Origin: Pseudomonas sp. KU26590
GTDB taxonomy: Bacteria; Pseudomonadota; Gammaproteobacteria; Pseudomonadales; Pseudomonadaceae
DNA length: 64,000 nucleotides
Assembly: GCF_026153515.1 (NCBI RefSeq)
Contig: NZ_CP110644.1
Span: 2,261,501 to 2,325,500 of the forward strand
Reading direction: 5' to 3'
Part shown: in pieces, positions 17,706 through 26,490 of the stretch
Position numbering within the stretch: position 1 is the first letter of the stretch
How the letters are laid out: each line of letters begins with the position of its first letter
Notes under the pieces: model-generated
What the model saw: the letters and a program-made list of their open reading frames with translations, nothing else
What the model was told of the DNA's origin: nothing
Databases searched by the model: none
Translations under genes and position numbers: made by a program

Positions 17706-18467
17706 TTACATAGCGACCTCAACTTGACCGGGCGCCACAATGTTGGCCTTGATCACTCGTTGGGAATTGAGGTTCTTGACCCGTATTTGCTCATTGAAAC
17801 CGCCGTCGGACAGGGCTTCGCCCGGCATCCGTACGCTCATCGAACCGCTGCGCGCGCTGATTACCACCTGATCGCCCTTGTGGACCATTTGCGGCTGATC
17901 GAGGTGGACCGGAGTCAGGATCTGGTCGATGACCGTTGGTCGGACAACTTTCTGCCCGACTGCCTGATCCAACGAATCCAGGAAGCCTTGCCCCAGCAGG
18001 CTCACGTCACGTTCGCGCAGTGCGACATCGTTTTCAGTCACGATTGCGTCGCGCTTCATTGGCCGCACGGCCGTGACCACATTGCGGTAAAGGTGTACTT
18101 GGGCCGGCACGAACACCGTCCACGGGGAGGTGCCTTCGCAGCGCACCTTCACCGTGACACGGCCGATGGGCTGGGCCGGGCTTTCCAGTGAGGCTGTCAA
18201 ATCCTTGTCGCACAGCGGCATGCGCAGACGCGGGTCCAGCTGCTTGACTTCGATTTCGTAGCGGCCGGCGGTTTGGTTGGTCGCCATGTAGTCTTCAACT
18301 GTGAATTCAAGAAAGCCCTGGGTCACGCCGATAAGTGTTTCAGGCAGGGTCATGTTGTCTGCGCGGCTCAGGCTGGCGGCACACAATAGACACAGCGCGA
18401 CCAGCACGCAGAGAAAGCTGCGGGTTGCGGGGGCCAGGCGTCGGGATACTGTCGTTTGTGTGTTCAT
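17706..18467 (-). CDS. flgA: FlgA, periplasmic chaperone for P-ring assembly
   Basis: The 253-residue protein has an N-terminal signal peptide (hydrophobic about residues 18-33, cleavage near SRA-DN) and a C-terminal SAF/ChapFlgA domain (from about residue 125: RDAIVTENDVALRERDV, then GDQVVISARSG). FlgA guides FlgI into the P ring. The ATG at 18467 is the only sensible start in front of the signal peptide, though it has no clear Shine-Dalgarno. A sigma-54 motif lies only 12 bases further upstream, so the leader must be extremely short. The gene is divergent from cheV. Confidence 0.9.
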   Translation of the reverse strand: MNTQTTVSRRLAPATRSFLCVLVALCLLCAASLSRADNMTLPETLIGVTQGFLEFTVEDYMATNQTAGRYEIEVKQLDPRLRMPLCDKDLTASLESPAQPIGRVTVKVRCEGTSPWTVFVPAQVHLYRNVVTAVRPMKRDAIVTENDVALRERDVSLLGQGFLDSLDQAVGQKVVRPTVIDQILTPVHLDQPQMVHKGDQVVISARSGSMSVRMPGEALSDGGFNEQIRVKNLNSQRVIKANIVAPGQVEVAM

Positions 18468-18478
18468 GATGAGTAAAT

Positions 18479-18494
18479 AGCAAGGCCCGTGCCG
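18479..18494 (-). promoter_or_regulatory. Sigma-54 promoter motif upstream of flgA
   Basis: The minus strand reads CGGCACGGGCCTTGCT, with GG and GC separated by 10 bases and near-perfect match to TGGCACG-N4-TTGCW. The predicted transcript start falls at about 18468, right next to the flgA ATG. Confidence 0.75.
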
Positions 18495-18540
18495 CTTACC
18501 GTTCCGGTAGCGCAATTGGTCGTTTTGGGAGGAGTGGTGC

Positions 18541-19473
18541 ATGGCTGGTGTGATGGATTCAGTAAACCAGCGCACTCAACTGGTAGGGCAGAACCGCCTT
18601 GAACTGTTGTTGTTCCGGTTGGACGGCAAGCAGTTATATGGGATCAACGTGTTCAAGGTAAAAGAGGTGCTTCAGTGCCCGAAACTTACCCACATGCCCA
18701 AATCCAGTCCGATTGTGCGCGGCGTGGCAAGTATTCGTGGCGGGACCATCCCGATCCTCGATCTGGCATTGGCGACCGGCGGCAAGCCGTTGGCTGACAT
18801 TGCCAATTCCTTCGTGATTATCACGGAGTACAACACCAAGATTCAGGGCTTCCTGGTGCATGCGGTGGAACGCATCGTCAACATGAACTGGGAAGACATT
18901 CATCCGCCACCCAAGGGCACCGGTCGCGACCACTACCTCACGGCAGTGACGCGTCTGGACAACCAGCTGGTGGAAATCATCGACGTCGAGAAGATCCTCG
19001 CCGAAGTGGCGCCGGTCTCCGAGAACATCTCGGTCGGTGTGGTGACGGCGGAGGTCCAGCACAAGGCGCTCTCGTTGCGCGTGTTGACGGTCGATGATTC
19101 CTCAGTGGCGCGCAAACAGGTGACGCGCTGCCTGCAAACCGTCGGCGTGGAAGTCACGGCGTTGAATGACGGTCGTCAGGCACTCGAATTCCTGCGCAAA
19201 CTGGTGGAAGAAGGCAAGAAGCCGGAAGAAGAATTCCTGATGATGATTTCCGACATTGAAATGCCGGAGATGGATGGCTATACCCTCACTGCGGAGATTC
19301 GCAGCGACCCGCGCATGCAGAAGTTGCACATCGTGTTGCACACGTCGTTGTCCGGCGTGTTCAACCAGGCGATGGTCAAGAAGGTCGGCGCTGATGATTT
19401 CCTGGCCAAGTTCCGGCCGGACGATCTGGCGGCGAGGGTAGTCGATCGCATCAAGGCGGCAGATATCAGCTGA
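18541..19473 (+). CDS. cheV: CheV, chemotaxis coupling protein with receiver domain
   Basis: The 310-residue protein has a CheW-like domain (about residues 12-160, with VRGVASIRGGTIPILDL) and a receiver domain (about 180-305) with acidic pocket VDDS (D185, D186) and phospho-acceptor D238 in ISDIEMPEMDG. It couples chemoreceptors to CheA and can be phosphorylated to adapt signalling. A strong GGGAGGAG ribosome site precedes the ATG. It is followed by cheR, as in P. aeruginosa PA3349-PA3348. Confidence 0.93.
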   Translation: MAGVMDSVNQRTQLVGQNRLELLLFRLDGKQLYGINVFKVKEVLQCPKLTHMPKSSPIVRGVASIRGGTIPILDLALATGGKPLADIANSFVIITEYNTKIQGFLVHAVERIVNMNWEDIHPPPKGTGRDHYLTAVTRLDNQLVEIIDVEKILAEVAPVSENISVGVVTAEVQHKALSLRVLTVDDSSVARKQVTRCLQTVGVEVTALNDGRQALEFLRKLVEEGKKPEEEFLMMISDIEMPEMDGYTLTAEIRSDPRMQKLHIVLHTSLSGVFNQAMVKKVGADDFLAKFRPDDLAARVVDRIKAADIS

Positions 19474-19517
19474 GGAGGGGTTTTCCTCCTTGCTGTTCAC
19501 ATGATTTGAGGGGCGGC

Positions 19518-20345
19518 ATGTCTACAGGTAATTTGGATTTTGATCAGTTCCGGGTGTTCCTGGAAAAAGCCTGTGGCATTTTGCTGGGTGAAAATAAACA
19601 GTACCTGGTCTCCAGCCGTCTCAACAAGTTGATGGAGCAGCAGTCCATCAAGTCGTTGAGTGAGCTGATCCAGCGTATCCAGACCCAGCCGCGCAGTGGT
19701 TTGCGCGAGCAGGTGGTCGATGCGATGACCACCAACGAGACGTTGTGGTTTCGCGATACGTACCCCTTCGAGGTGCTGAAGAACAAGGTGTTGCCGGAGG
19801 CGATCAAGGCCAGCCCTAACCAGCGTCTGCGCATCTGGTCGGCAGCGTGTTCGTCGGGGCAGGAACCGTATTCGCTGTCGATGTCGATTGATGAGTTCGA
19901 GCGCAGTAACGCGGGGCAGTTGAAGTCGGGCGTGCAGATTGTGGCGACGGATTTGTCGGGTTTGATGTTGAACAATTGCAAGACGGGTGAGTACGACAGT
20001 CTGGCCATTGGCCGGGGTTTGTCGCCAGACCGTCTGCAGCGTTTCTTCGATCAGAAGACGCCGGGGCGCTGGACGGTGAAGATGCCGATCAAGAGCCGTG
20101 TGGAGTTTCGTTCGTTCAATCTGTTGGACAGTTATGCGGCGTTGGGCAAGTTCGATATCGTGTTCTGTCGCAACGTGCTGATTTATTTCTCGGCGGAGGT
20201 GAAGAAGGATATTTTGTTGCGTATTCATTCGACGTTGAAGCCGGGGGGGTATTTGTTCCTTGGGGCGTCGGAGGCGCTGAACGGGTTGCCCGATCATTAT
20301 CAGATGGTGCAGTGCAGTCCCGGGATTATTTATCAGGCCAAGTGA
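19518..20345 (+). CDS. cheR: CheR, chemoreceptor glutamate methyltransferase
   Basis: From the ATG at 19518 (ribosome site TTGAGGGG) the protein has 275 residues. The N-terminal helical domain (residues 1-75) is followed by a SAM-dependent methyltransferase domain with RIWSAACSSGQEPYS as the SAM-binding loop and FDIVFCRNVLIYF as motif IV. CheR methylates receptor glutamates for adaptation. The cheV-cheR pair is closed by a good terminator. Confidence 0.94.
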   Translation: MSTGNLDFDQFRVFLEKACGILLGENKQYLVSSRLNKLMEQQSIKSLSELIQRIQTQPRSGLREQVVDAMTTNETLWFRDTYPFEVLKNKVLPEAIKASPNQRLRIWSAACSSGQEPYSLSMSIDEFERSNAGQLKSGVQIVATDLSGLMLNNCKTGEYDSLAIGRGLSPDRLQRFFDQKTPGRWTVKMPIKSRVEFRSFNLLDSYAALGKFDIVFCRNVLIYFSAEVKKDILLRIHSTLKPGGYLFLGASEALNGLPDHYQMVQCSPGIIYQAK

Positions 20346-20370
20346 TTGGCTGCGCTTTTGATTTATTAGA

Positions 20371-20391
20371 ACCCGCTTAGGCGGGTTTTTT
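20371..20391 (+). terminator. Rho-independent terminator after cheR
   Basis: Stem ACCCGC / GCGGGT with loop TTAG (20371-20386), followed by a run of Ts to 20391. It lies 26 bases after the cheR stop. Confidence 0.88.
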
Positions 20392-20497
20392 GTTTTGTGC
20401 TGGCGCTGGTAGGGCATCTGCCTAAGGGCAGATTGTTTCGCCTTCGGCGAGTTTGTGAAAATCCCCAGGATCAAGAGCGTCTGCCTAGGGGCAGACG

Positions 20498-21228
20498 TTT
20501 CGCCTTCGGCGAGTTACTTGGAAAAGCATCTCAAGTAACCAAGGGTGCTTGCTCCTGGTTGGGTTCCTCCTCCGTCGGAATACCTTCACTCCGGTCCCGC
20601 TCCGTGGGCCCGCGCCGAACGGACATCCATGTCCTGACGGCGCTCTCGCCGCATCCATGCGGCTCGGCCCACTGCGCGAGACCTCCGTTCAGCCTGCACC
20701 CAGGTCGCGATTGGCGGTGTTTGTGCTTTTTGCGCATGAAGATCAAAAGCACATCTAAAGCACATCTAAAGCAGATCAAGAACAGATCAAGGGCTTCCCG
20801 GCTAAAGCCAGTCCTACAGGTATTCGCGCACGGTCAGTGGGACCGGCTTTAGCCGGAAAGGGGCCCGTTTGGTCACCATAAATTCCGTGGCTTGCGCACT
20901 GACATCTTCCCGGCTAAAGCCGATCCCACTAAAAGCACGCGGTGTCCAGTAGGACCGGCTTGAGCCGGGAAGCTGTTGATCTTGATCTTCATACAAAGCT
21001 AGTTCAGACGACACCTATCGCGACTTGGGTGCAGGCCGAACGCAGACGACGCGGAGTGGGCCGAGCGGCATGGATGCCGCGAGAGCGCCGCTAGGACATG
21101 GATGTCCGTTCGGCGCGGGCCCACGGAGCGTCGTCGGAGTGAGGGAACCCGACGAAGTCGGGCCTAACCAGGAGCAGGCACCCTTGGTTACTTGGGGTGC
21201 TTTTCCAAGTAACTCGCCGAAGGCGAAA
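20498..21228 (+). repeat. Long inverted repeat element with REPs in its centre, between cheR and flgB
   Basis: Arms at about 20498-20712 and 21017-21228 are inverted copies of each other with mismatches and small gaps. Both contain, in opposite orientation, CGCCTTCGGCGAGTTACTTG, AACCAAGGGTGC, CCAGGAGC, a GGGCCCGCGCCGAACGGACA block and a GCATCCATG block. The centre holds short tandem words (AGCACATCTAA, AGATCAAG) at 20735-20790 and two REP doublets at 20792-20864 and 20905-20972. Two small hairpins built on TCGCCTTCGGCGAG stand just left of the element near 20440-20510. No protein-coding frame is convincing. The rest of the gap 20392-21455 is plain sequence up to the flgB promoter. Confidence 0.8.
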
Positions 21229-21455
21229 CCGAGGCCGTTAGGCCGAGCCTAAAACATCAGCGCCGCCGAGTACTGAGGGACGTACACAATGCAGGCGCCG
21301 ACTCCGGCTTCTGAAAGCGGCAGCGTTGGTAACGGCAAAAAAACGGCACCCGTCTTGCCGCTTTCGTCCCATCAAGCGGAAATCCCTTGCCGCTTTTCTG
21401 TCATCCCTCCCCACCAACACCCCTACAGCCCCCGTAAAACTGCACTTTCAGCAAG

Positions 21456-21471
21456 TGGCACGCACCTTGCT
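21456..21471 (+). promoter_or_regulatory. Sigma-54 promoter of flgB
   Basis: TGGCACGCACCTTGCT matches the consensus TGGCACG-N4-TTGCW exactly, with GG-N10-GC spacing. It lies 45 bases before the flgB ATG and presumably drives flgBCDE under FleQ/FleR control. Confidence 0.92.
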
Positions 21472-21515
21472 ATATCTCCTGTACGTACATCTGGTCAGCC
21501 CTCAAAGGTCCCGAC

Positions 21516-21923
21516 ATGAGCATCAGTTTTGAAAACGCCCTCGGCATCCACGAAAAAGCGCTCAACTTCCGCGCCCAGCGTGCCGAAGTGCTGGCCAACA
21601 ACATCACCAACGCCGACACCCCCAACTACAAGGCGCGTGACCTCGACTTCTCGAAAGTCCTGGCCGCCGAAAGCGACAAAAGCAAAAACGGCCAATTCGC
21701 CCTCGACATGACCAACAACCGTCACATTGAAGCCGAAGGCATGAGCGATGGCGAAGCCAGCCTGCTCTACCGCACGCCGTCGCAGCCGTCGCTGGACCAG
21801 AACACTGTCGACTCCCAGGTCGAAAATGCCAACTACGCCGAAAACGCCATCGGTTTTCAGGCCAGCTTCACCTTGCTCAACAGCAAATTCAAAGGGCTGG
21901 TTGCAGCCCTGCGCGGAGAGTAA
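21516..21923 (+). CDS. flgB: FlgB, proximal rod protein
   Basis: The 135-residue protein has the axial-protein N-terminal motif (LANNITNADTPNYKARDLDF) and the matching C-terminal helix (VENANYAENAIGFQASFTLLNSKFKGL). Length is typical. FlgB forms the innermost rod segment next to FliE. It is the first gene of flgBCDE and is followed by flgC after 3 bases. Confidence 0.96.
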   Translation: MSISFENALGIHEKALNFRAQRAEVLANNITNADTPNYKARDLDFSKVLAAESDKSKNGQFALDMTNNRHIEAEGMSDGEASLLYRTPSQPSLDQNTVDSQVENANYAENAIGFQASFTLLNSKFKGLVAALRGE

Positions 21924-21926
21924 TCC

Positions 21927-22370
21927 ATGTCCCTAGCCAGTGTTTTCAGTATTGCCGGTAGCGGTATGAGTGCGCAGAACACCCGCCTCAACACCGTGGC
22001 CAGCAACATCGCCAACGCCGAAACCGTGTCCTCCAGCATGGACAAGACCTACCGCGCCCGCCATCCGGTGTTCGCCACAGTCTTCCAGGGTCAGGAATCC
22101 GGCGGCAGTGCATCGCTGTTCGAAGACCAGGGTCAGGCCGGCACCGGCGTACAGGTTTCCGGCATCGTCGAAGACGCCTCCAACCTGGAAGCACGTTACG
22201 AGCCAAATCACCCGTCAGCCGACAAAAACGGCTACGTGTATTACCCGAACGTCAACGTCGTCAACGAGATGGCCGACATGATCTCGGCCAGCCGTTCGTT
22301 CCAGACCAACGCGGAAATCATGAACACCGCGAAAACAATGATGCAGAAGGTCCTGACCCTCGGTCAGTGA
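21927..22370 (+). CDS. flgC: FlgC, proximal rod protein
   Basis: The 147-residue protein carries NTVASNIANAETVSS near the N-terminus and VNVVNEMADMISASRSFQTN at the C-terminus, the paired coiled-coil ends of axial proteins. FlgC stacks on FlgB in the rod. Length and order are standard. Confidence 0.96.
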   Translation: MSLASVFSIAGSGMSAQNTRLNTVASNIANAETVSSSMDKTYRARHPVFATVFQGQESGGSASLFEDQGQAGTGVQVSGIVEDASNLEARYEPNHPSADKNGYVYYPNVNVVNEMADMISASRSFQTNAEIMNTAKTMMQKVLTLGQ

Positions 22371-22385
22371 TAAAGGGCGAAATCC

Positions 22386-23111
22386 ATGACGGTATCAAGC
22401 ACAGACGCTACCTCGACGTTCCTCAAAGGGCTGCAAAGCACGACCACCGGGACCACAGGCACTAGCACCAAATCCGCCACCGACACCAGCAGCCTCACCG
22501 GCTCCAGTTCGCTGGGCAAGGATTCATTCCTGCAATTGCTCGTGACGCAAATGCAGAACCAGAACCCGCTCGATCCTCAGGACAACAGCGAGTTCGTGGC
22601 GCAGCTGGCTCAGTTCAGCAGCCTGGAAACCATGCAGAACCTGAGCACCTCGGTGGACTCGATCAGCACCATGTATCAGTCGTCGCAGGCGTTGCAGGCC
22701 TCGTCCCTGGTCGGCCGCTCGGTGACCGTGGACGCCGGTTCCACCTACGTCGACACCAGCAAGGCCATGACCGGTTCGGTGGTGCTGCCATCGTCCAGTA
22801 CCGACACCACGGTGAAGATCTACGACAGCACCGGCACCAACGTCGTGCGCACCATCGACCTGGGTACTCAGGCGGCGGGCACCACATCCTTTAGCTGGGA
22901 TGGCACGGATGACAGCGGCGCAGCGGTGGCAGCGGGCAATTACAGCTTCGTCGCCAACGGCAGCCTTAGCGGCACCTCCACTACGTTGAGCACCTACCTG
23001 CCGGCGACAGTGAACAGCGTGACCATGGGCACAACGGGCTCTGACATGACGTTGAACCTGGCCGGCGGTACCCAGGTTGCACTGGCAAAAATCAAGCAAA
23101 TCGGAATTTAG
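22386..23111 (+). CDS. flgD: FlgD, hook cap (scaffold) protein
   Basis: The 241-residue protein has a Ser/Thr-rich start, the conserved FlgD segment KDSFLQLLVTQMQNQNPLDP (about residues 39-58) and a C-terminal part of Ig/FlgD-type strands (TTSFSWDGTDDSGAAV). FlgD caps the growing hook and is replaced by FlgK. It lies between flgC and flgE. Confidence 0.95.
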   Translation: MTVSSTDATSTFLKGLQSTTTGTTGTSTKSATDTSSLTGSSSLGKDSFLQLLVTQMQNQNPLDPQDNSEFVAQLAQFSSLETMQNLSTSVDSISTMYQSSQALQASSLVGRSVTVDAGSTYVDTSKAMTGSVVLPSSSTDTTVKIYDSTGTNVVRTIDLGTQAAGTTSFSWDGTDDSGAAVAAGNYSFVANGSLSGTSTTLSTYLPATVNSVTMGTTGSDMTLNLAGGTQVALAKIKQIGI

Positions 23112-23139
23112 AGCCGACTAGACGGCGCAGGAGTTAATC

Positions 23140-24474
23140 ATGTCTTTCAATGTTGGTCTTAGTGGGCTCTACGCTGCAAACAAAAGTCTCGACGTCACCG
23201 GCAACAACATTGCCAACGTCGCGACCACCGGTTTCAAATCTTCCCGTGCGGAGTTTGCTGACCAGTACGCCCAATCGATTCGCGGCACGTCCGGTAGCAC
23301 CAACACCGGCAGTGGCGTCACCACCGCCGCCGTTTCTCAGCAGTTCACACAGGGCACGCTGAACACCGGCACCGGTCGCAGCCTGGACCTGGCGATCAAC
23401 GGCAACGGCTTCTTCATGATGAGCAACAACGGCGAGAAGCTCTACACCCGCGCCGGTGCATTTCACACCGACTCCGCGGGTTACATCGTCAACGAAGCGG
23501 GCAACAATCTGCAGGGCTACAGCGTTGACGGTCAGGGCAATGTCGCCACGGGCGTGCTGAGCAACCTGCGTGTCGATTCGTCGAACCTGGCGCCGAAAAG
23601 CACCAGTTTGATCACCGTCGCCTCCAACCTGAACTCTTCGTCCACCGTGCCGACGGTGTCGACCTTCTCGCCGTCGGACACCAGCAGCTACACCACGACC
23701 TACAGCACGCCGCTGTACGACAGTCAGGGTAACGAACACACCCTCGACCAGTATTTTTCGAAGACGGGCACCAATACCTGGACGATGTACAGCCTGGTCG
23801 ATGGCCGCAGCATCAGCGATCCAACGTCCACTACCGCTGACGCGACCGCAGTGACCTTCGATTCGTCGGGTGGCTTGATCACCAGCGGCACCGGCTCCCC
23901 TGATACCACCAATTCGCCAAACGTGAGCGTGGGTACGGACGGTATCTTCTCCATCAACAACTGGGTGCCCGCCGCCAAGACTACCGTTGGCAGCACCACT
24001 ACCTGGGCGAGCAACGGCGCGGCCGCGAATGCGGGCGGGATCAAGCTCAACATGCTGGCGACCACCCAGACTAACGCGGTGTCGGGTGCAATCACCAAGA
24101 CCCAGGACGGTTACGCCACCGGCCAGATCACAGCGATGAACATCGACGCCACTGGCAACATGTTCGCGACCTACACCAACGGTCAGTCCAAGGTCATCGG
24201 TCAGGTGTCGCTGACCAACTTCGCCAACGTTCAGGGCCTGTCCCCGGCGGGCGGCACCAACTGGCGTGAATCGGCTTCGTCGGGCATCCCGGTTACGGGC
24301 GCTCCGCAGTCGGGTACGCTGGGTTACTTGACCGGGCAGGCGCTGGAAGAATCCAACGTCGACCTGACCGGCGAGCTGGTCAACCTGATCAAGGCGCAGA
24401 GTAACTACCAGGCGAACGCCAAGACCATTTCGACGCAGAGCACCATCATGCAGACCATCATTCAGATGACCTGA
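23140..24474 (+). CDS. flgE: FlgE, flagellar hook protein
   Basis: The 444-residue protein begins with the axial motif ([21 protein letters not shown]) and ends with [20 protein letters not shown]. In between is one FlgE D2-type variable domain (about residues 175-300, with [14 protein letters not shown] and DPTST). Polymerised FlgE makes the universal joint outside the cell. A terminator follows, so the next hook-like gene is separate. Confidence 0.96.
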   Translation: MSFNVGLSGLYAANKSLDVTGNNIANVATTGFKSSRAEFADQYAQSIRGTSGSTNTGSGVTTAAVSQQFTQGTLNTGTGRSLDLAINGNGFFMMSNNGEKLYTRAGAFHTDSAGYIVNEAGNNLQGYSVDGQGNVATGVLSNLRVDSSNLAPKSTSLITVASNLNSSSTVPTVSTFSPSDTSSYTTTYSTPLYDSQGNEHTLDQYFSKTGTNTWTMYSLVDGRSISDPTSTTADATAVTFDSSGGLITSGTGSPDTTNSPNVSVGTDGIFSINNWVPAAKTTVGSTTTWASNGAAANAGGIKLNMLATTQTNAVSGAITKTQDGYATGQITAMNIDATGNMFATYTNGQSKVIGQVSLTNFANVQGLSPAGGTNWRESASSGIPVTGAPQSGTLGYLTGQALEESNVDLTGELVNLIKAQSNYQANAKTISTQSTIMQTIIQMT

Positions 24475-24500
24475 TCACGGTCGATGGGTACGCTTGATCA

Positions 24501-24526
24501 AGCCCCTCTCGGAGGGGCTTTTTTTT
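24501..24526 (+). terminator. Rho-independent terminator after flgE
   Basis: Perfect 8-bp stem AGCCCCTC / GAGGGGCT with loop TCG, then eight Ts. It ends the flgBCDE transcript. Confidence 0.92.
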
Positions 24527-24730
24527 GCCTTTTTTTCGGGATGAAATATCGAGAGCCGTCCCACTCTACAACTGGAAACTTCCTACTTTCGTCTTTGCGA
24601 GAATCAAGTTCGCTGACAAATAAATGCCATTGAGCGGCGTCGTTCATGACGTCCGTTCGATCGCATTCCTTTGCCCGCGATCTCGATGCATTGACGAGCT
24701 TGTCGTTGAACAACGACTCAGGGAGTGTTC

Positions 24731-26467
24731 ATGTCATTCAACACAGCGGTTTCAGGTTTGCACGCGGCGCACAAGCGCATGGAAGTGGCCGGCAACAACA
24801 TCGCCAACGTCCACACGTCCGGTTTCAAATCCTCTCGCGCCGAGTTCTCGGCGCTCTATTCGTCCTCCATGCTCGGCGGCAGCCGCACGGCCGCAGGTGA
24901 TGGGGTGCAAGTGGCCAACGTCTCGCAGAATTTCGCGCCCGGCGGGGTCATCACCAGCGAGGGCAGGGCGCTCGACATGCGCATTCAGGGCAATGGATTT
25001 TTTGTCATGAGTGACGCCGGTTCCATCAGTTACGGCCGGTCAGGGGCCTTCATCAAAGATGCACAGAATTTCGTCGTCGACGCCCACGGCAGTCGCTTGC
25101 AGGGTTATGGGATTACCGACGACGGGAAAGTGATCAGCGGCGTTCGCACGGATTTGAAGATTGACTCCGCCGGCATGTCGCCCAAAGCCACCGGCAAGAT
25201 GGAGCAGACCCTCAACCTGAATGCGGGGTCGACGTCACTCGGCGCTCTTCCGCGCTTCGACCCTGGCGACCCGACCACCTACACCCGGGTGACGGGGAGG
25301 GTGATTCAGGACGCTGGCACTCCGCCGCAGGATCATGAGCTCAAGCAGTATTTCGTCAAGACCGACGACAATAACTGGACGTCTTACATACTCATCGACG
25401 GTGTGAATCCGTTGGACCCGACCAGCACCGCGCCACTGGAGATCGGCTTGCAGGTGTCTGCTGCCGGCAGGCTTTCGCTCACCGGCTCGGCAGCAGCGGT
25501 GAAGATGATTTCCGACACCGAGTTGGCGTTGCAGAACTGGCGCCCGGCGGTCAAGGTTAACGGCAACTGGACAGCAAGCCCCGTGCCCGCCCCGGGACCG
25601 ATCTCACTGCCGCTGCTGGACGGTGGCCTGCCAGCGCTCGATCCGACCGATCCGCTCTTGCCGCGGCCGGTGCCGACTTTCAATCCGTCGGACCTCACCA
25701 CCTTCACCAAGGCGTCCACCTTTGGGGTGTTCGACAGCCTCGGCATGCGCCACGAGATGACCCAGTACTTCCTCAAGGACGGCAGCAACAGCTGGAAGAT
25801 GCACACGCTGATTGACGGGCGCAACCCGCAGGACCCGACCAGCACGGCGCCGTCGACGGCCAGCATGCTGTTTGACTCCAGCGGCTCGTTGCAATCACTG
25901 ATTGGTAGCCAATGGCTGACCGCCGCCAACAAAACCCTGACCCTGAGCGGCTGGGTGCCCGCCAAACCGCTGGACGGCAACAAACCGGGCGGGCGCTGGG
26001 GTGCGAATGGCGCCGTGGGAAATGCTAACGGCATTGTCATGGACTTTAACAAGATCAGTCAGCACAACGCCGCCACCGGCAGCAGCAACGTTGTCATCGA
26101 CGGGCACGCGGCAGGGCAGGCCACTCAGTTGACCATCGACAAAAGCGGCATGCTGATGATCGGGTTCAGCAATGGCGAGCATCGTAACGTCGGCCAGGTC
26201 ATGCTCGCCAGCTTCGCCAACAATCAAGGGCTGCGGCCGGTCAGCGACACGCGCTGGGTCGAAACCCTGGCCTCGGGCGTCGCCAATTACGACACGCCGG
26301 GTGTCGGCACCTTGGGCAGCGTCATCGGGCACTCGCTGGAGGGCTCCAATGTCAAGCTGACCAATGAACTGGTGGAGCTGATCCAGGCGCAGACGGCCTA
26401 TCAGGCCAACTCTAAAACCTTGTCGACGGAGGCGGAACTGATGCAGACGTTGATACGCGCGACTTGA
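24731..26467 (+). CDS. Second hook-like protein with duplicated FlgE variable domain
   Basis: The 578-residue protein (start at the ATG after AGGGAG; an in-frame GTG lies two codons earlier) has the complete axial ends of a hook protein: [21 protein letters not shown] and LVELIQAQTAYQANSKTLST. Unlike FlgE, it carries two FlgE D2-type domains in tandem. Copy 1 is about residues 176-272 and copy 2 about 317-410, each with the pattern F-P-D-TT-T, then L/M-QYF-K, then W, then LIDG-NP-DPTSTAP. A proline-rich linker of about 35 residues joins them. It sits between the flgE terminator and flgF, where P. aeruginosa has no gene. I see no sigma-54 or sigma-28 promoter directly upstream, so its expression is unclear. 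It could be a minor hook subunit, an alternative hook, or a relict. Confidence 0.85.
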   Translation: MSFNTAVSGLHAAHKRMEVAGNNIANVHTSGFKSSRAEFSALYSSSMLGGSRTAAGDGVQVANVSQNFAPGGVITSEGRALDMRIQGNGFFVMSDAGSISYGRSGAFIKDAQNFVVDAHGSRLQGYGITDDGKVISGVRTDLKIDSAGMSPKATGKMEQTLNLNAGSTSLGALPRFDPGDPTTYTRVTGRVIQDAGTPPQDHELKQYFVKTDDNNWTSYILIDGVNPLDPTSTAPLEIGLQVSAAGRLSLTGSAAAVKMISDTELALQNWRPAVKVNGNWTASPVPAPGPISLPLLDGGLPALDPTDPLLPRPVPTFNPSDLTTFTKASTFGVFDSLGMRHEMTQYFLKDGSNSWKMHTLIDGRNPQDPTSTAPSTASMLFDSSGSLQSLIGSQWLTAANKTLTLSGWVPAKPLDGNKPGGRWGANGAVGNANGIVMDFNKISQHNAATGSSNVVIDGHAAGQATQLTIDKSGMLMIGFSNGEHRNVGQVMLASFANNQGLRPVSDTRWVETLASGVANYDTPGVGTLGSVIGHSLEGSNVKLTNELVELIQAQTAYQANSKTLSTEAELMQTLIRAT

Positions 26468-26490
26468 TGCGCAACTGGCGTGAGCGCCAG

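Noticed and set aside
20397..20852. Open frame of 151 codons left of the inverted repeat centre
   Set aside because: It spans the repeat arm and REPs, has no good ribosome site, and its tail is translated REP sequence.
24527..24730. Search for a sigma-54 or sigma-28 promoter before the second hook-like gene
   Set aside because: No GG-N10-GC with flanking match and no TAAAG-N11-CGATA pair was found; TCAAGTTC at 24604 has no partner -10, so no promoter was called.
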